Below are positions 27,022 through 35,514 of a DNA stretch of 64,000 nucleotides, in pieces. Every line of letters begins with the position of its first letter. The first letter of the stretch is position 1. The DNA comes from Variovorax boronicumulans. GTDB taxonomy: Bacteria > Pseudomonadota > Gammaproteobacteria > Burkholderiales > Burkholderiaceae_C. The stretch spans positions 286,073 to 350,072 of the forward strand of contig NZ_VEDO01000005.1 of the NCBI RefSeq assembly GCF_007677875.1, read 5' to 3'. The position numbers were made by a program, and so were the translations under genes. The notes under the pieces are model-generated. The model saw nothing but the letters and a program-made list of their open reading frames with translations, did not search any database and was not told where the DNA came from.

Positions 27022-27987
27022 ATGAACCCCATTTCCTTGCATCGCCGCATGCTGCTCGGCGCCGCGGCCGCGCTGGCCGCTGGCGCGACCTGGGCCCAGC
27101 CCGCACCGGCCACCGTGCGCATCGGCTACCAGAAGTCGTCCACGCTGACCGTGGTGCTCAAGGCCCAGGGCACGCTGGAGCGCCGGCTCGCACCGCTGAA
27201 CGCCAAGGTCAGCTGGCACGAGTTCACGAGCGGCCTGCCGCTGCTCGAAGCACTCAATCTGGACAACCTGGACTTCAGCGCCGACGTGGCCGATACCGTG
27301 CCCGTGTTCGCCCAGGCGGCCGGTGCGCAGCTGACCTTCGTCGCGCAGGAGGCGCCGTCGCCCACGGCCCAGGCCATCGTGGTGCGCGCCGACTCGCCGC
27401 TGCGCAGCGTGGCCGAACTCAGGGGCAAGAAGATCGGCTTTGCCAAGGCGGCCGGCGCGCACTACCTGCTGATCGCCGCGCTGGAGCAGGCCGGCCTGTC
27501 GTTCAAGGACATCTCGCCGGCCTACCTCACCCCGGCCGACGGCCGCGCCGCCTTCGAGCGCGGCGCCATCGACGCCTGGGTGGTCTGGGATCCGTTCCTG
27601 TCGGCCGCGCAGCGCCAATCGAATGCGCGCGTGCTGGCCGACGGCACCGGCATCGCGAGCTACCAGCGCTACTACCTGGCCAGCACCAAGTTCGCGCAGG
27701 CGCGCGCCGACGTGCTGGAGGTGATCTACGCCGAGCTGGCCAAGGCCGGCCAATGGGTCAAGGCCAACCCCGATGCCGCGGCCGCGCTGCTGGCGCCGGT
27801 CTGGGGCGTGGACGTGCCGACCGTGCTGCAGGCCAACGGCCGACGCAGCTATGCCGTGCGCGCGGCCGTGCCGGCCGGCCTGGCGGAGCAGCAGAAGATC
27901 GCCGACGCGTTCTTTGCCGAGAAACTGCTGCCCAGGCGGGTGGATGCGCTCGACGTTCCGCTGTTCAAGCCCGGGAGCGCGACATGA
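27022..27987 (+). CDS. Second sulfonate-type ABC substrate-binding protein
   Basis: A 321-aa exported binding protein related to Ssu[66 protein letters not shown] and [18 protein letters not shown]. It is a paralogue of the protein at 23986 but clearly different in the ligand-facing segments, so it probably widens the substrate range. The ATG at 27022 has GAGGT at a fair distance; an ATG at 27004 overlapping the ssuC stop would add six residues. Position between permease and ATPase genes is unusual for ssu operons. Confidence 0.9.
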   Translation: MNPISLHRRMLLGAAAALAAGATWAQPAPATVRIGYQKSSTLTVVLKAQGTLERRLAPLNAKVSWHEFTSGLPLLEALNLDNLDFSADVADTVPVFAQAAGAQLTFVAQEAPSPTAQAIVVRADSPLRSVAELRGKKIGFAKAAGAHYLLIAALEQAGLSFKDISPAYLTPADGRAAFERGAIDAWVVWDPFLSAAQRQSNARVLADGTGIASYQRYYLASTKFAQARADVLEVIYAELAKAGQWVKANPDAAAALLAPVWGVDVPTVLQANGRRSYAVRAAVPAGLAEQQKIADAFFAEKLLPRRVDALDVPLFKPGSAT

Positions 27988-28772
27988 GCCAGACCGGCGG
28001 CGTGCGCCTGCAGGCGCGCCACCTCTCCAAACGCTACGGCGCGCGCACCGTGCTGCAGCACACCCACCTGGACATCGCGCCTGGCGAGTTCATCGCCATC
28101 GTCGGCCGCAGCGGCTGCGGCAAGAGCACTTTGCTGCGCCTGGTCGCCGGCCTGGAAGAGGCCACCGGTGGCAGCCTGCAGGTGGACGGCCAGGCCATCC
28201 ATGGCCTGAACCCGCAGACCCGCATCATGTTCCAGGAGGCGCGCCTCCTGCCCTGGAAGCGCGTGCTGGACAACGTGCTGCTGGGCCTGCCCGACGCGGC
28301 GCGACCGCGCGGCGAGGAGGTGCTGGCCCAGGTCGGCCTGGCCGAGCGCGCACGCGAATGGCCGGCCCGCCTGTCCGGCGGCCAGCGCCAGCGCGTGGCC
28401 CTGGCACGCGCGCTGGTGCACCGGCCGCAATTGCTGCTGCTCGACGAGCCGCTCGGCGCGCTGGACGCGCTGACCCGCATCGAGATGCACCGCCTGATCG
28501 AGGGCCTGTGGCAGCGCCACCGCTTCACGGCGCTGCTGGTCACGCACGACGTGCAGGAGGCCGTGGCCCTGGCCGACCGCGTGGTGCTGATCGAGGACGG
28601 CCGCATCGCGCTGGACCAGCGCATCGCGCTGGCGCGCCCGCGCTCGCAGGGCGACGCAGCCTTCGCCGCCATCGAAAAACGCATCCTCGACCGCGTGCTG
28701 CAAAAGCCCGCGGTCGACCGACCCGAACCCGACCGTCTGCACCCCGCGCATGCCCTGCGCTGGGCGGTCTGA
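27984..28772 (+). CDS. ssuB: Aliphatic sulfonate ABC transporter ATP-binding protein
   Basis: A 262-aa ABC ATPase. Walker [10 protein letters not shown] is at residues 41-49, the Q-loop at [14 protein letters not shown], the signature [15 protein letters not shown] near 130, Walker [13 protein letters not shown], and the switch His in [10 protein letters not shown]. The Q-loop with E-A-R-L-L-P-W is characteristic of SsuB/TauB. It overlaps the preceding binding-protein gene by ATGA. It drives import of sulfonates by the SsuC dimer. Confidence 0.96.
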   Translation: MSQTGGVRLQARHLSKRYGARTVLQHTHLDIAPGEFIAIVGRSGCGKSTLLRLVAGLEEATGGSLQVDGQAIHGLNPQTRIMFQEARLLPWKRVLDNVLLGLPDAARPRGEEVLAQVGLAERAREWPARLSGGQRQRVALARALVHRPQLLLLDEPLGALDALTRIEMHRLIEGLWQRHRFTALLVTHDVQEAVALADRVVLIEDGRIALDQRIALARPRSQGDAAFAAIEKRILDRVLQKPAVDRPEPDRLHPAHALRWAV

Positions 28773-28801
28773 TCCTTCACTTCACCATCAGGAGAGTTTC
28801 C

Positions 28802-29017
28802 ATGAGCATCCAGGCCATCAATGTGCGCAACCAGTTCCGCGGCAAGGTCAAGGAGATCATCCGCGGCGACGTCGTCTCCGAGGTCGATGTCGAGACGCCC
28901 TGGGGCATCGTCACCTCCGTCATCACCACGCGCTCGGTCGACGAGCTCGCGCTCAAGCCGGGCTCGGACGTGGTCGCGCTCGTGAAGTCGACCGAGGTCT
29001 CGATCGCCAAGCTCTGA
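28802..29017 (+). CDS. ssuF: Molbindin-like (TOBE/Mop) protein of the ssu operon
   Basis: A 71-aa single Mop domain: AINVRNQFRGKVKEIIRGDVVSEVDVETPWG, then VVALVKSTEVSIAKL. The sequence SIQAINVRNQFRG is typical of the molbindin encoded last in pseudomonad ssuEADCBF operons, and that is the basis of the symbol. A ribosome-binding site AGGAGAG precedes it. Mop proteins bind molybdate or related oxyanions; why sulfonate use needs one is unclear. Confidence 0.88.
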   Translation: MSIQAINVRNQFRGKVKEIIRGDVVSEVDVETPWGIVTSVITTRSVDELALKPGSDVVALVKSTEVSIAKL

Positions 29018-29032
29018 ACGCGGCGGTGCCGC

Positions 29033-29050
29033 GCGATGGCTTAGCATCGC
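29033..29050. repeat. Short hairpin between ssuF and the RpiR gene
   Basis: GCGATG (29033-29038) and CATCGC (29045-29050) pair across a 6-base loop in the 41-bp gap between ssuF and the RpiR gene. It may slow transcription past the ssu operon or act as an operator for the regulator's own promoter. No T-run follows it. Confidence 0.35.
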
Positions 29051-29058
29051 CGGCGCCC

Positions 29059-29937
29059 ATGCCTGCCCACGACGACCCTTCCGTCTCCTTCCTCGCGCGC
29101 ATCCGCGCGCTGCTGGACCAGCTGCCGCCCACCGAGCAGCGGCTGGGCCGCTTCATCCTCGACTTCCCGGGCGAACTGGCGAGCTACAGCGCCTCCGAGC
29201 TCGCGGCGCTGGTCGGCGTGTCCAATGCCAGCGTGACGCGCTTCGTGCAGCGGCTGGGCTATGCCAGCTACGAGGAGGCGCGCCGCCATGCGCGCGACCA
29301 GCGCTCGGCCGGCTCGCCACTGTACCTGGCGCCGCGCCCGGCCGGCACGCCCGGCGGCGGCCTGGCAGCACACGCGCAGGCCGCACACGACAACATCGCC
29401 GCCACCTTGCGCGGCATTGACGACGCCCGGCTCGACGGGATCGCCCAGGCCATGGTGCGGGCGCGCGCGGTCTGGTTCCTGGGCTTTCGCAACAACCGCA
29501 GCTTCGCGGCTTACCTGCGCTGGCAGCTGGCCCAGGTGCTGCCGCGCACCCAGGTGCTGCCCGGGCCCGGCGAGACGCTGGCCGAGTACGCCGTGGACAT
29601 CGCCGCCGGCGACGTGCTGGTGGTGTTCGCGCTGCGCCGCAGCCCGGCCGTGGCGGCGACGTTCGCGCAGCACGCCGCGCAGGCGGGCGCGCAGGTGGTG
29701 TTCGTGACCGAGCCTTCGTCGGCCGAGGGCGCCGGTGCGCACTGGCTGCTGCACTGCCATTCGGCCGCGCCCGGCCCGCTGGACAGCCATGTGGCGCTGA
29801 TGCTGCTGTGCGAACTGCTGGCCACGCGCACGCTGCAGGCGGCCGGCGCGGCCGGCCGCGCGCGGCTGGCCGGCGTGGAGGCCGCGCACGCTGCGTTGGG
29901 CGAGCTGCGCACCGCGCCGCGGGGCGACGACGCCTGA
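29059..29937 (+). CDS. RpiR/MurR-family transcriptional regulator (HTH + SIS)
   Basis: A 292-aa regulator. The N-terminal HTH_6 domain (about 10-85) shows LDQLPPTEQRLGRFILDFPGEL, ASELAALVGVSNASVTRFVQRLGY and YEEARRHARDQ. The SIS sugar-phosphate-binding domain spans about 115-260 (ARAVWFLGFRNNRSFAAYL, IAAGDVLVVFALRRSP, AGAQVVFVTEPSS). Sugar phosphates or related small molecules usually control this family. It is 41 bp after ssuF, yet the palindromes upstream of the MFS gene make that operon the likelier target. Confidence 0.92.
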   Translation: MPAHDDPSVSFLARIRALLDQLPPTEQRLGRFILDFPGELASYSASELAALVGVSNASVTRFVQRLGYASYEEARRHARDQRSAGSPLYLAPRPAGTPGGGLAAHAQAAHDNIAATLRGIDDARLDGIAQAMVRARAVWFLGFRNNRSFAAYLRWQLAQVLPRTQVLPGPGETLAEYAVDIAAGDVLVVFALRRSPAVAATFAQHAAQAGAQVVFVTEPSSAEGAGAHWLLHCHSAAPGPLDSHVALMLLCELLATRTLQAAGAAGRARLAGVEAAHAALGELRTAPRGDDA

Positions 29938-30206
29938 ACCGGGCGCCTCCCACGGGGCGCGTCGCGCCACCCGACAACCGCGACCACCACATGCGCTTCG
30001 GTAGCGCGGTCTGCGCGCATGTTGCCGGCGCCTTGCGGGCGCCGAAGCGGGCGTGCTCTCGGCCTTCTTCCCCGAACAGGACAACTCCGGCGTCATGCAC
30101 TGCAGCCTGAGCGACTGAGGGCCTGGCCACGCGCGGTGATGGACGGGGCGGCCGGCGCCTGCGGCATCCAGCTGCCGCCCGCGCACGCGGGTTTGTCCGA
30201 ATGTTG
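29938..30206. other. Intergenic DNA with a possible gene remnant
   Basis: The 402-bp gap between the RpiR and MFS genes starts with 260 bp of GC-rich DNA. One plus-strand frame, closed by TAG at 30002 and TGA at 30116, ends in the protein-like string FFPEQDNSGVMHCSLSD but has no sensible start. It may be the tail of a decayed gene. I did not recognise the parent. Confidence 0.3.
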
Positions 30207-30207
30207 G

Positions 30208-30253
30208 TGAAAAGAAAATTTCACAAACAATCTGGTCTGAAAAATGCTTTTCA
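30208..30253 (+). promoter_or_regulatory. Two tandem TGAAA-N6-TTTCA operators before the MFS gene
   Basis: An AT-rich stretch in otherwise GC-rich DNA holds two perfect palindromes of the same type: TGAAA-N6-TTTCA at 30208-30223 (extended to GTGAAA/TTTCAC, 30207-30224) and at 30238-30253. Their starts are exactly 30 bp apart, about three helical turns, so two dimers would sit on one face of the helix. The adjacent RpiR protein is the obvious candidate to bind. That is inference. Confidence 0.6.
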
Positions 30254-30339
30254 AAACCGGTGTTCTTTCGAGGGCACCACGCGGGTGCGGCCGGAGCGGC
30301 CGTGAGCCTTTCAGCGCAGGCAACCAGGAGGTTTTCACC

Positions 30340-31788
30340 ATGGCCGGAGAAGCAATCGTCTCGGCATCGGCGCCCAAGACGGCGCAGATGCACCAACTCG
30401 AATCCGCGCTCGAGCAGATCGGCGTCACACGTTCGCACAAGAGCATCATTTTTCTCGTCGTCTGCGGCGTGCTGTTCGACGTGTTCGAGCAGAACGCCGT
30501 GGGCCTGGTCGGCCCCTTGCTGCGCCAGCACTGGGGGCTGGACGCGACCGACATCGGTTTCCTCAACACCATCACCTTCATCGCCGCGGCGGTGGGGCGG
30601 CTGGGCTCGGGCTACTGCGCCGACCGGTTCGGGCGGCGCTTCATGCTCAACGTGAACCTGGCGCTGTTCACGCTGGGTGCCGTGCTGTGCGCACTGGCGC
30701 CCAACTATGCGGTGCTGGCGGTGGCGCGCTTCATCGTCGGCCTGGGCCTGGGCGGCGAGATCACGACGGCCGTGACCATGCTGGCGGAGTTCTGTTCGTC
30801 CCGGTTCCGCGGCACCGCCGTGGGCCTCATCAACGTGGGCGGTGGCGGGCTGGGCAACATGCTGGCGCCGGCCTTCGCGCTGGGCGTGTTCGCGCTGTTC
30901 CCGGGCGAGAACGCCTGGCGCTGGCTGTTCGGCGCGCTGGTGCTGCCGGCCGTGTTCATCGTGTTCTACCGCCGCTTCGTGCCCGAGACGCCGCGCTACC
31001 TGCTCTCGCAGGGCAGGGTGGAGGAGGCCAACCGTGTGCTGTCCATGCTGGCCGCCGGCAAGCTGGCCAATGCGCAGTACCCGCTGCACGCCTACATCAC
31101 GGCCGATGCGCAGGCGGCCGCAGAACCGGTGCGCAAGACGCGGCTCGCGGACATCTTCAGCGGCGGCTACGCACGGCGCACCATCGCGGTCGGCGTGGCC
31201 TCGTGGATGACTTTTGGCGCACAGCTGTCGGTGCTCACGCTGATGCCCACCATCCTCGTCGCGCAGGGCTACTCCATCACCAAGAGCTTTGCCTTCACCA
31301 TCGTGATGCAGTGCGGCAGCCTGTTGGGTGCCATCGCGGCATCGGTGCTGGGCTACAGGTTCCCGCGCAAGCGCGTGCTGACCGTCGGGGCGATCGCCGC
31401 CTGCCTGGCAGGCCTGGCCTTCGGCAACCTGACCTCGAGCGTGGCCATGGTGCTGGTCTGCGGTGCGCTGTTCCAGTTCTGCGTGCTGACACTCAACACC
31501 TCGATCTGGATCTATGCGCCCGAGCTGTACCCCACGCGCATGCGCGGCCTGGGCACCTCGTTCCTGCTCGCGCTGGGCACGGTGGGCGGCGCGCTGTCGC
31601 AGTTGCTGGCAGGCCGGATGTTCGACCTGCATGGCGTGGCCGGCATGTTCGGCATGATCGCGGCCATGTACGGCATCTTCGCGCTGGCCGTGCAGTTCGC
31701 GCCCGAGACCTACGGCAAGTCCATCGAGGACGAGGCCGAGGCCGGCGCGCCGGACCTGGACTTGCAGCCGGCGCCGGCTGCGCGCTGA
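30340..31788 (+). CDS. MFS transporter, aromatic-acid/sugar-porter type
   Basis: A 482-aa permease with twelve predicted membrane segments. The MFS loop 2-3 motif is GSGYCADRFGRRFMLNVN, and the second-half copy reads GYRFPRKRVLTVG; RFVPETPRYLL after helix 6 and TRMRGLGTSF near the end match the sugar-porter/AAHS-like branch. The ATG at 30340 follows a strong ribosome-binding site (AGGAGG); an earlier start at 30244 would lie inside the operator region and is unlikely. It probably forms an operon with the racemase-family gene 10 bp downstream. Substrate unknown. Confidence 0.92.
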   Translation: MAGEAIVSASAPKTAQMHQLESALEQIGVTRSHKSIIFLVVCGVLFDVFEQNAVGLVGPLLRQHWGLDATDIGFLNTITFIAAAVGRLGSGYCADRFGRRFMLNVNLALFTLGAVLCALAPNYAVLAVARFIVGLGLGGEITTAVTMLAEFCSSRFRGTAVGLINVGGGGLGNMLAPAFALGVFALFPGENAWRWLFGALVLPAVFIVFYRRFVPETPRYLLSQGRVEEANRVLSMLAAGKLANAQYPLHAYITADAQAAAEPVRKTRLADIFSGGYARRTIAVGVASWMTFGAQLSVLTLMPTILVAQGYSITKSFAFTIVMQCGSLLGAIAASVLGYRFPRKRVLTVGAIAACLAGLAFGNLTSSVAMVLVCGALFQFCVLTLNTSIWIYAPELYPTRMRGLGTSFLLALGTVGGALSQLLAGRMFDLHGVAGMFGMIAAMYGIFALAVQFAPETYGKSIEDEAEAGAPDLDLQPAPAAR

Positions 31789-31798
31789 GGGGGACGGC

Positions 31799-32464
31799 AT
31801 GGCGCGCACGGTGCTGCTGATCAACCCCAACACCTCGGCCGCGACGACGGCGATGATGGCCGAACTGGCCCGCGCGGCGCTGCCGCCGTCGCTGGCGCTG
31901 TGCAGCGCCACGGCGGCGCGCGGCGCGCCCATGATCACGAGCGACGCCGAACTGGCCACCGCCGTGGACGAGGTGCTGGCCATCGGCGTGCGCGCGGCTG
32001 GCCGGGTGGACGCCATCGTGGTCGCCGCTTTCGGCGATCCGGCGCTGGCCCTGCTGCGCGCGCGCGTGGTCGTGCCCGTGGTCGGCATCGGCGAGGCCTC
32101 GATGCAGGAGGCAGCCAGCGGCGGCCGGCGCTTCGGCGTGGCCACCACCACGCCGGGCCTGGCCGCGTCCATCGCCCAGGCCGCGGCGCGGCTGGGCCTG
32201 TCGGCCCAGTTCAGCGGCACGCGCATTCCGGCGGACGACCCGCTGCGGCTGGCCGCGGACCCGGGCCTGCAGGACCGCCTGCTCGGCGAGGCCGTGCGCG
32301 CCTGCGTGGAGGAGGACGGCGCGCAGGCCGTGGTCATCGGCGGTGGCCCGCTGGCGCAGAGCGCGGAGCGCCTGGCCGGGCGCTTCGGCGTGCCCGTGAT
32401 CTCGCCGGTGGCCGCGGCGATGCGCCGCGTGGCCGCGCTGCTGCGCGACGCGCAGGCGGCCTGA
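31799..32464 (+). CDS. Asp/Glu/hydantoin-racemase family protein lacking both catalytic cysteines
   Basis: A 221-aa protein with the hydantoin/allantoin-racemase fold: LLINPNTSAATTAMM, VVPVVGIGEASMQEA, RFGVATTTPG and VPVISPVAAAMRR. In active relatives the catalytic cysteines sit in 'I-A-C-F-G-D-P' and 'L-G-C-A-G-M'. Here those read VAAFGDPAL (Ala77) and VIGGGPLAQ (Gly182). The codons GCT and GGT are clear, so this is not a misread frame. It is probably not a two-base racemase; it may be a different lyase or a binding protein. It follows the MFS gene by 10 bp. Confidence 0.85.
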   Translation: MARTVLLINPNTSAATTAMMAELARAALPPSLALCSATAARGAPMITSDAELATAVDEVLAIGVRAAGRVDAIVVAAFGDPALALLRARVVVPVVGIGEASMQEAASGGRRFGVATTTPGLAASIAQAAARLGLSAQFSGTRIPADDPLRLAADPGLQDRLLGEAVRACVEEDGAQAVVIGGGPLAQSAERLAGRFGVPVISPVAAAMRRVAALLRDAQAA

Positions 32465-32468
32465 GCGA

Positions 32469-33176
32469 TCAGAGGCGGACCGAACGGCCCACGAACAGGA
32501 TGGGGCCGGTCGGCAACCCGGTGGGCGAGCCCCCTTGCGGCTCCAGCGTGAGTTCGAACAGCTGCTGCTCGCCCAGGCCGGGCGAGCGTTCCACCGGCAG
32601 TTCCAGCCGCGCGCCAGGCTCCACCAGGCCCAGCGAAGTGGGGCGGTGCGCGCCCTGCGGCTTGGTCCAGAACTGCAGCGACTTGCCGGCCGGCACCACG
32701 GTGCCGGCCTCGATGGGCACGAGCCGGATACGCTGGCCCGTGGTGGCCTCCACCACCCAGCCGGTGCGCTGCGTCTCGGGCGCCTGCAGCAGCGTGATGT
32801 AGCGCACCTGGGTCTCGGGCGGGCGCAGCACCAGCACGGCGGCCAGCGCCACTGAGGCCGCCATGGAGAGCAGGGCGGTGGCACGCCAGCGACGCTGGCT
32901 GCGCCACAGCGCATCGTTGGCGGCGGGCGTGGCGGTGTCGATGGGCGTGGGGCCGATGCGCGCGGCGATGCCGGGCCACAGGTTCTCGCGCGGGGCTTCG
33001 GCGCCCACGCGCAGCGCCAGCGGCAACAGGCGGTCCTGCCAGCGGTAGACCTCGGCGCGCAGGCCCGCGTCGTCCTGCAGCTGGCGTTCGAACGCGGCGC
33101 GCGCGGGCGCGTCCAGCGTGCCCAGCACGTACTCGGCGGCTGCCACGCTGCGGTCGTCGGCATCCATGGGGTTCAT
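32469..33176 (-). CDS. Anti-sigma-K (RskA-type) factor
   Basis: A 235-aa single-pass membrane anti-sigma factor. The N-terminal cytoplasmic domain (about 1-95) reads AAAEYVLGTLDAPARAAFERQL, the RskA/zinc-less anti-sigma helix set, followed by LPLALRVGAEAPRENLWPGIAARIG. One hydrophobic segment (ATALLSMAASVALAAVLVL, about 99-117) precedes a periplasmic beta domain (FTKPQGAHRPTSLG-like, ending GPILFVGRSVRL). The start overlaps the stop of the sigma gene by ATGA. It should hold that sigma factor inactive. Confidence 0.9.
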   Translation of the reverse strand: MNPMDADDRSVAAAEYVLGTLDAPARAAFERQLQDDAGLRAEVYRWQDRLLPLALRVGAEAPRENLWPGIAARIGPTPIDTATPAANDALWRSQRRWRATALLSMAASVALAAVLVLRPPETQVRYITLLQAPETQRTGWVVEATTGQRIRLVPIEAGTVVPAGKSLQFWTKPQGAHRPTSLGLVEPGARLELPVERSPGLGEQQLFELTLEPQGGSPTGLPTGPILFVGRSVRL

Positions 33177-33709
33177 GACAGGCAGTCTCGCAGCGACAGC
33201 AGGCCGCGCCGGATCCAGGACTTGACCGAGCCCAGCGGTGCCGCGAGCCGGGCCGCGATCTGCTCGTGCGTGAGGCCCTCGACGAAGGCGCTCACGATGC
33301 AGTCGCGCTTGGGCGCGTCCAGCGCGTCCAGGCAGCGGCTCAGGGCATCGGTGTCGGCTGCTGGGGAATCGGGTGCGGCCTGCGCGCTCAGCTGCTCCAG
33401 CAGATCGCCGGCCGGCAGTTCACGCTGCGCGCGCCGGCTTTCGTCCAGCGCCCTGTGACGCACCACCGTGTAGACCCAACCGCGTGCCGAGCCGAGGGTG
33501 CGGTCGAAGGTGGCAGCGCGCTGCCAGATCTGCACGAACGCGTCCTGCAGCACGTCGTGCGCGGCGTCACGGTCGCGCACGATGCGCTGGGCCACGCCCA
33601 GCAGCCAGCGCGATTCGCGCGTGTACAGCGCTTGAAGGGCGGCTGCGTCGCCACGGGCACAGGCTTCCACGGTGGATTCGTAGTCGAAGTCGGGGTAGGG
33701 CGGCGGCAT
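33173..33709 (-). CDS. ECF RNA polymerase sigma factor (SigK-like)
   Basis: A 178-aa ECF sigma factor. Region 2: LQALYTRESRWLLGVAQRIVRDRDAAHDVLQDAFVQIWQRA. Region 4: ALDAPKRDCIVSAFVEGLTHEQIAARL and LGSVKSWIRRGLLSLRDCL. The pattern is that of the group paired with RskA-like anti-sigma factors, and the RskA-like gene overlaps its stop. The DUF4394 lipoprotein lies directly upstream on the same strand, a known neighbour of this sigma type and a likely target. Confidence 0.92.
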   Translation of the reverse strand: MPPPYPDFDYESTVEACARGDAAALQALYTRESRWLLGVAQRIVRDRDAAHDVLQDAFVQIWQRAATFDRTLGSARGWVYTVVRHRALDESRRAQRELPAGDLLEQLSAQAAPDSPAADTDALSRCLDALDAPKRDCIVSAFVEGLTHEQIAARLAAPLGSVKSWIRRGLLSLRDCLS

Positions 33710-33754
33710 GGGCGCGCCATCCTAACCAGGGCCGAGGCCCCGGCCGGATTTCCC

Positions 33755-35404
33755 TTAGAAGCGCAACGCCAGATCGACCAGGTTGGTCGGCCCGCCGGTG
33801 CCACCGATCAGCGAGCGGCCCGCATCGCCCGTGGTGTTGCGGTACAGCGCAGTGGCGCCGCTGGCCAGGTTCACGCTGTAGAGCGTGAACGGCCCGGCCG
33901 CGCCGGTGCGCAGCGCCGCCAGCGCCGCACCGTTGCCGCCGCCTGCGATGTCGAAGCCGGCCGCGCCCGCCAGGTCCAGGCCCAGCGCGCCGACGTTGAC
34001 CTGCGTGCCATCGTTGGGCGGGTTCTGCAGCGTGAGCTGGTCCTGCGTTTCGTCCAGGTTGTACAGCGCGGTCGTGGTGGCGCCGGCGAAGCTGTTGGTG
34101 TAGGCCGAGGCCACGACCGAGGCCGGCGTGCCGGCACGGTTGACGGCGCCGTCGGTGATGGTGCGGCCGGCCGGCACCGTGGCGCCGTTGGCCGTGGCGG
34201 TCTCCACCACGATGCGCAGGCTCTGGCCGTCGCTGCCGATGGCGCGCAGGCGGTCGGCCACGGGGTTGAAGTCCACCGTGTAGCGCGCTGCGGTGAGGCC
34301 GGCGTAGGGGGCCGTGGCATCGGCCGGGTCGGCCTGCAGCGTGGCGCGCAGCGCGGCGGCGCCGCTGGCCGGGTCCAGCGTGTAGAGCCGGCCGCCGCTG
34401 GCCAGCGCGTAGAGCAGCCCGTCCCTGGGCCGGAAGTCGATGCCCAGCACCGTGTCGCCGGCCTGCAGGCCGGTGATGGGCGTGGTCGCGGTGATGGTGT
34501 TGGGTGCCGCGGGGTCGAAGGCCAGCAGGCGGTTGTCGGCGCTGAGCGCGAAGGCCTGCAGCTTGGCCGGGCTGTTCAGGGCCAGGCCGCGCACGGCCTC
34601 GCCGTTGGCGATGGTGGCCACGCGCGTGGCGGCATTGCCGGTGGCGGCCAGGTCGATGGTGTACAGGCCCGTGCTGCCGCCCACGCGCAGTGCGGCGTAA
34701 CCGGTGTTGGTGCGTGGGTCGATGTCGAAGCCGTTGGCCGCCTCGGCCGTCACGCCCAGCGGCACGCCGGTGCTGACCACGCCGTCGTTGGGTGGGTCCT
34801 GCAGCACCAGCCGGCCAGCGGCCGCGTCGATGCCGAACAGCTGTGTGGTGACGGTGCCGGCGAAGGAGTTGGTATAGGCCGCCGCCGTCACGCTCGTGGT
34901 GGCCGGCGTGATGACGCCGTCGGTGGTGGCCTCGCCGGTGTCGACGTTGATGCGCAGGTTCAGGCCCGTGTCGCTGACGACGCGCAGCCGGTCGGCCACG
35001 GGGTTGAAATCGACCGCGAACTGCGTGCCCGCCAGGCCGGTGTATGGCGCGTTGTCGCCCGGTGCCGCGATGAGCGAGGACTTGCGCGTGGCCACACCGG
35101 TGGCCGGGTCCAGTGTGTAGAGCGTGCCGCTGCTGCCCAGTGCGTAGAGCGCGCCATCGGCCGGCCGCAGGTCGATGCCGACCAGCGTGTCGCCGCTGGC
35201 CAGGCCGGTCACGGTGACCGCGCCGACCTCGGTGGCGGGGTCAGCGCGGTTGAACGAGACGAGGCGGCCGGCGCTGGTCAGCACGATGGTGTCGCCGACC
35301 TGCACGGGGCCGGGCGGGGCGTCGTCGTCGCTGCCGCCGCAGGCGACGAGGCCCGCCGTGGCCAGGACGAGCAGGGAGGAATGCACGGCGTTGCGCAAGA
35401 TCAT
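33755..35404 (-). CDS. Lipoprotein with two DUF4394 domains
   Basis: A 549-aa exported lipoprotein (lipobox LVAC, then GGSDDDAPPG). Two tandem copies of a beta-propeller-like module follow, at about 35-290 and 291-549. Each copy repeats the same marks: G-I-D-[LF]-R-P..G.LYAL..-G-[TR]-LYTLDPA-[ST]-G and VDFNPVADRLR, then YTNSFAG with TTQLFGID or TTALYNLD and L-x-LQ[DN]PPNDG. DUF4394 proteins are uncharacterised. Gene order (this gene, sigma, anti-sigma) suggests control by the sigma factor. Confidence 0.9.
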   Translation of the reverse strand: MILRNAVHSSLLVLATAGLVACGGSDDDAPPGPVQVGDTIVLTSAGRLVSFNRADPATEVGAVTVTGLASGDTLVGIDLRPADGALYALGSSGTLYTLDPATGVATRKSSLIAAPGDNAPYTGLAGTQFAVDFNPVADRLRVVSDTGLNLRINVDTGEATTDGVITPATTSVTAAAYTNSFAGTVTTQLFGIDAAAGRLVLQDPPNDGVVSTGVPLGVTAEAANGFDIDPRTNTGYAALRVGGSTGLYTIDLAATGNAATRVATIANGEAVRGLALNSPAKLQAFALSADNRLLAFDPAAPNTITATTPITGLQAGDTVLGIDFRPRDGLLYALASGGRLYTLDPASGAAALRATLQADPADATAPYAGLTAARYTVDFNPVADRLRAIGSDGQSLRIVVETATANGATVPAGRTITDGAVNRAGTPASVVASAYTNSFAGATTTALYNLDETQDQLTLQNPPNDGTQVNVGALGLDLAGAAGFDIAGGGNGAALAALRTGAAGPFTLYSVNLASGATALYRNTTGDAGRSLIGGTGGPTNLVDLALRF

Positions 35405-35514
35405 CGGAAAGCTCCTGTCAGGTTCGGCCCACGCCGGGATGGCATGGACGCACAGGCACTACCGATGGGCGGCGCCGCTGGATGCAGCGCGGCCGGGAAA
35501 GTCGTTACGAGGTG

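Noticed and set aside
30005..30118. A short gene ending in FFPEQDNSGVMHCSLSD
   Set aside because: It has no start codon with ribosome-binding site and is bounded by a TAG only 110 bp upstream. At most it is a remnant, and the parent was not recognised.
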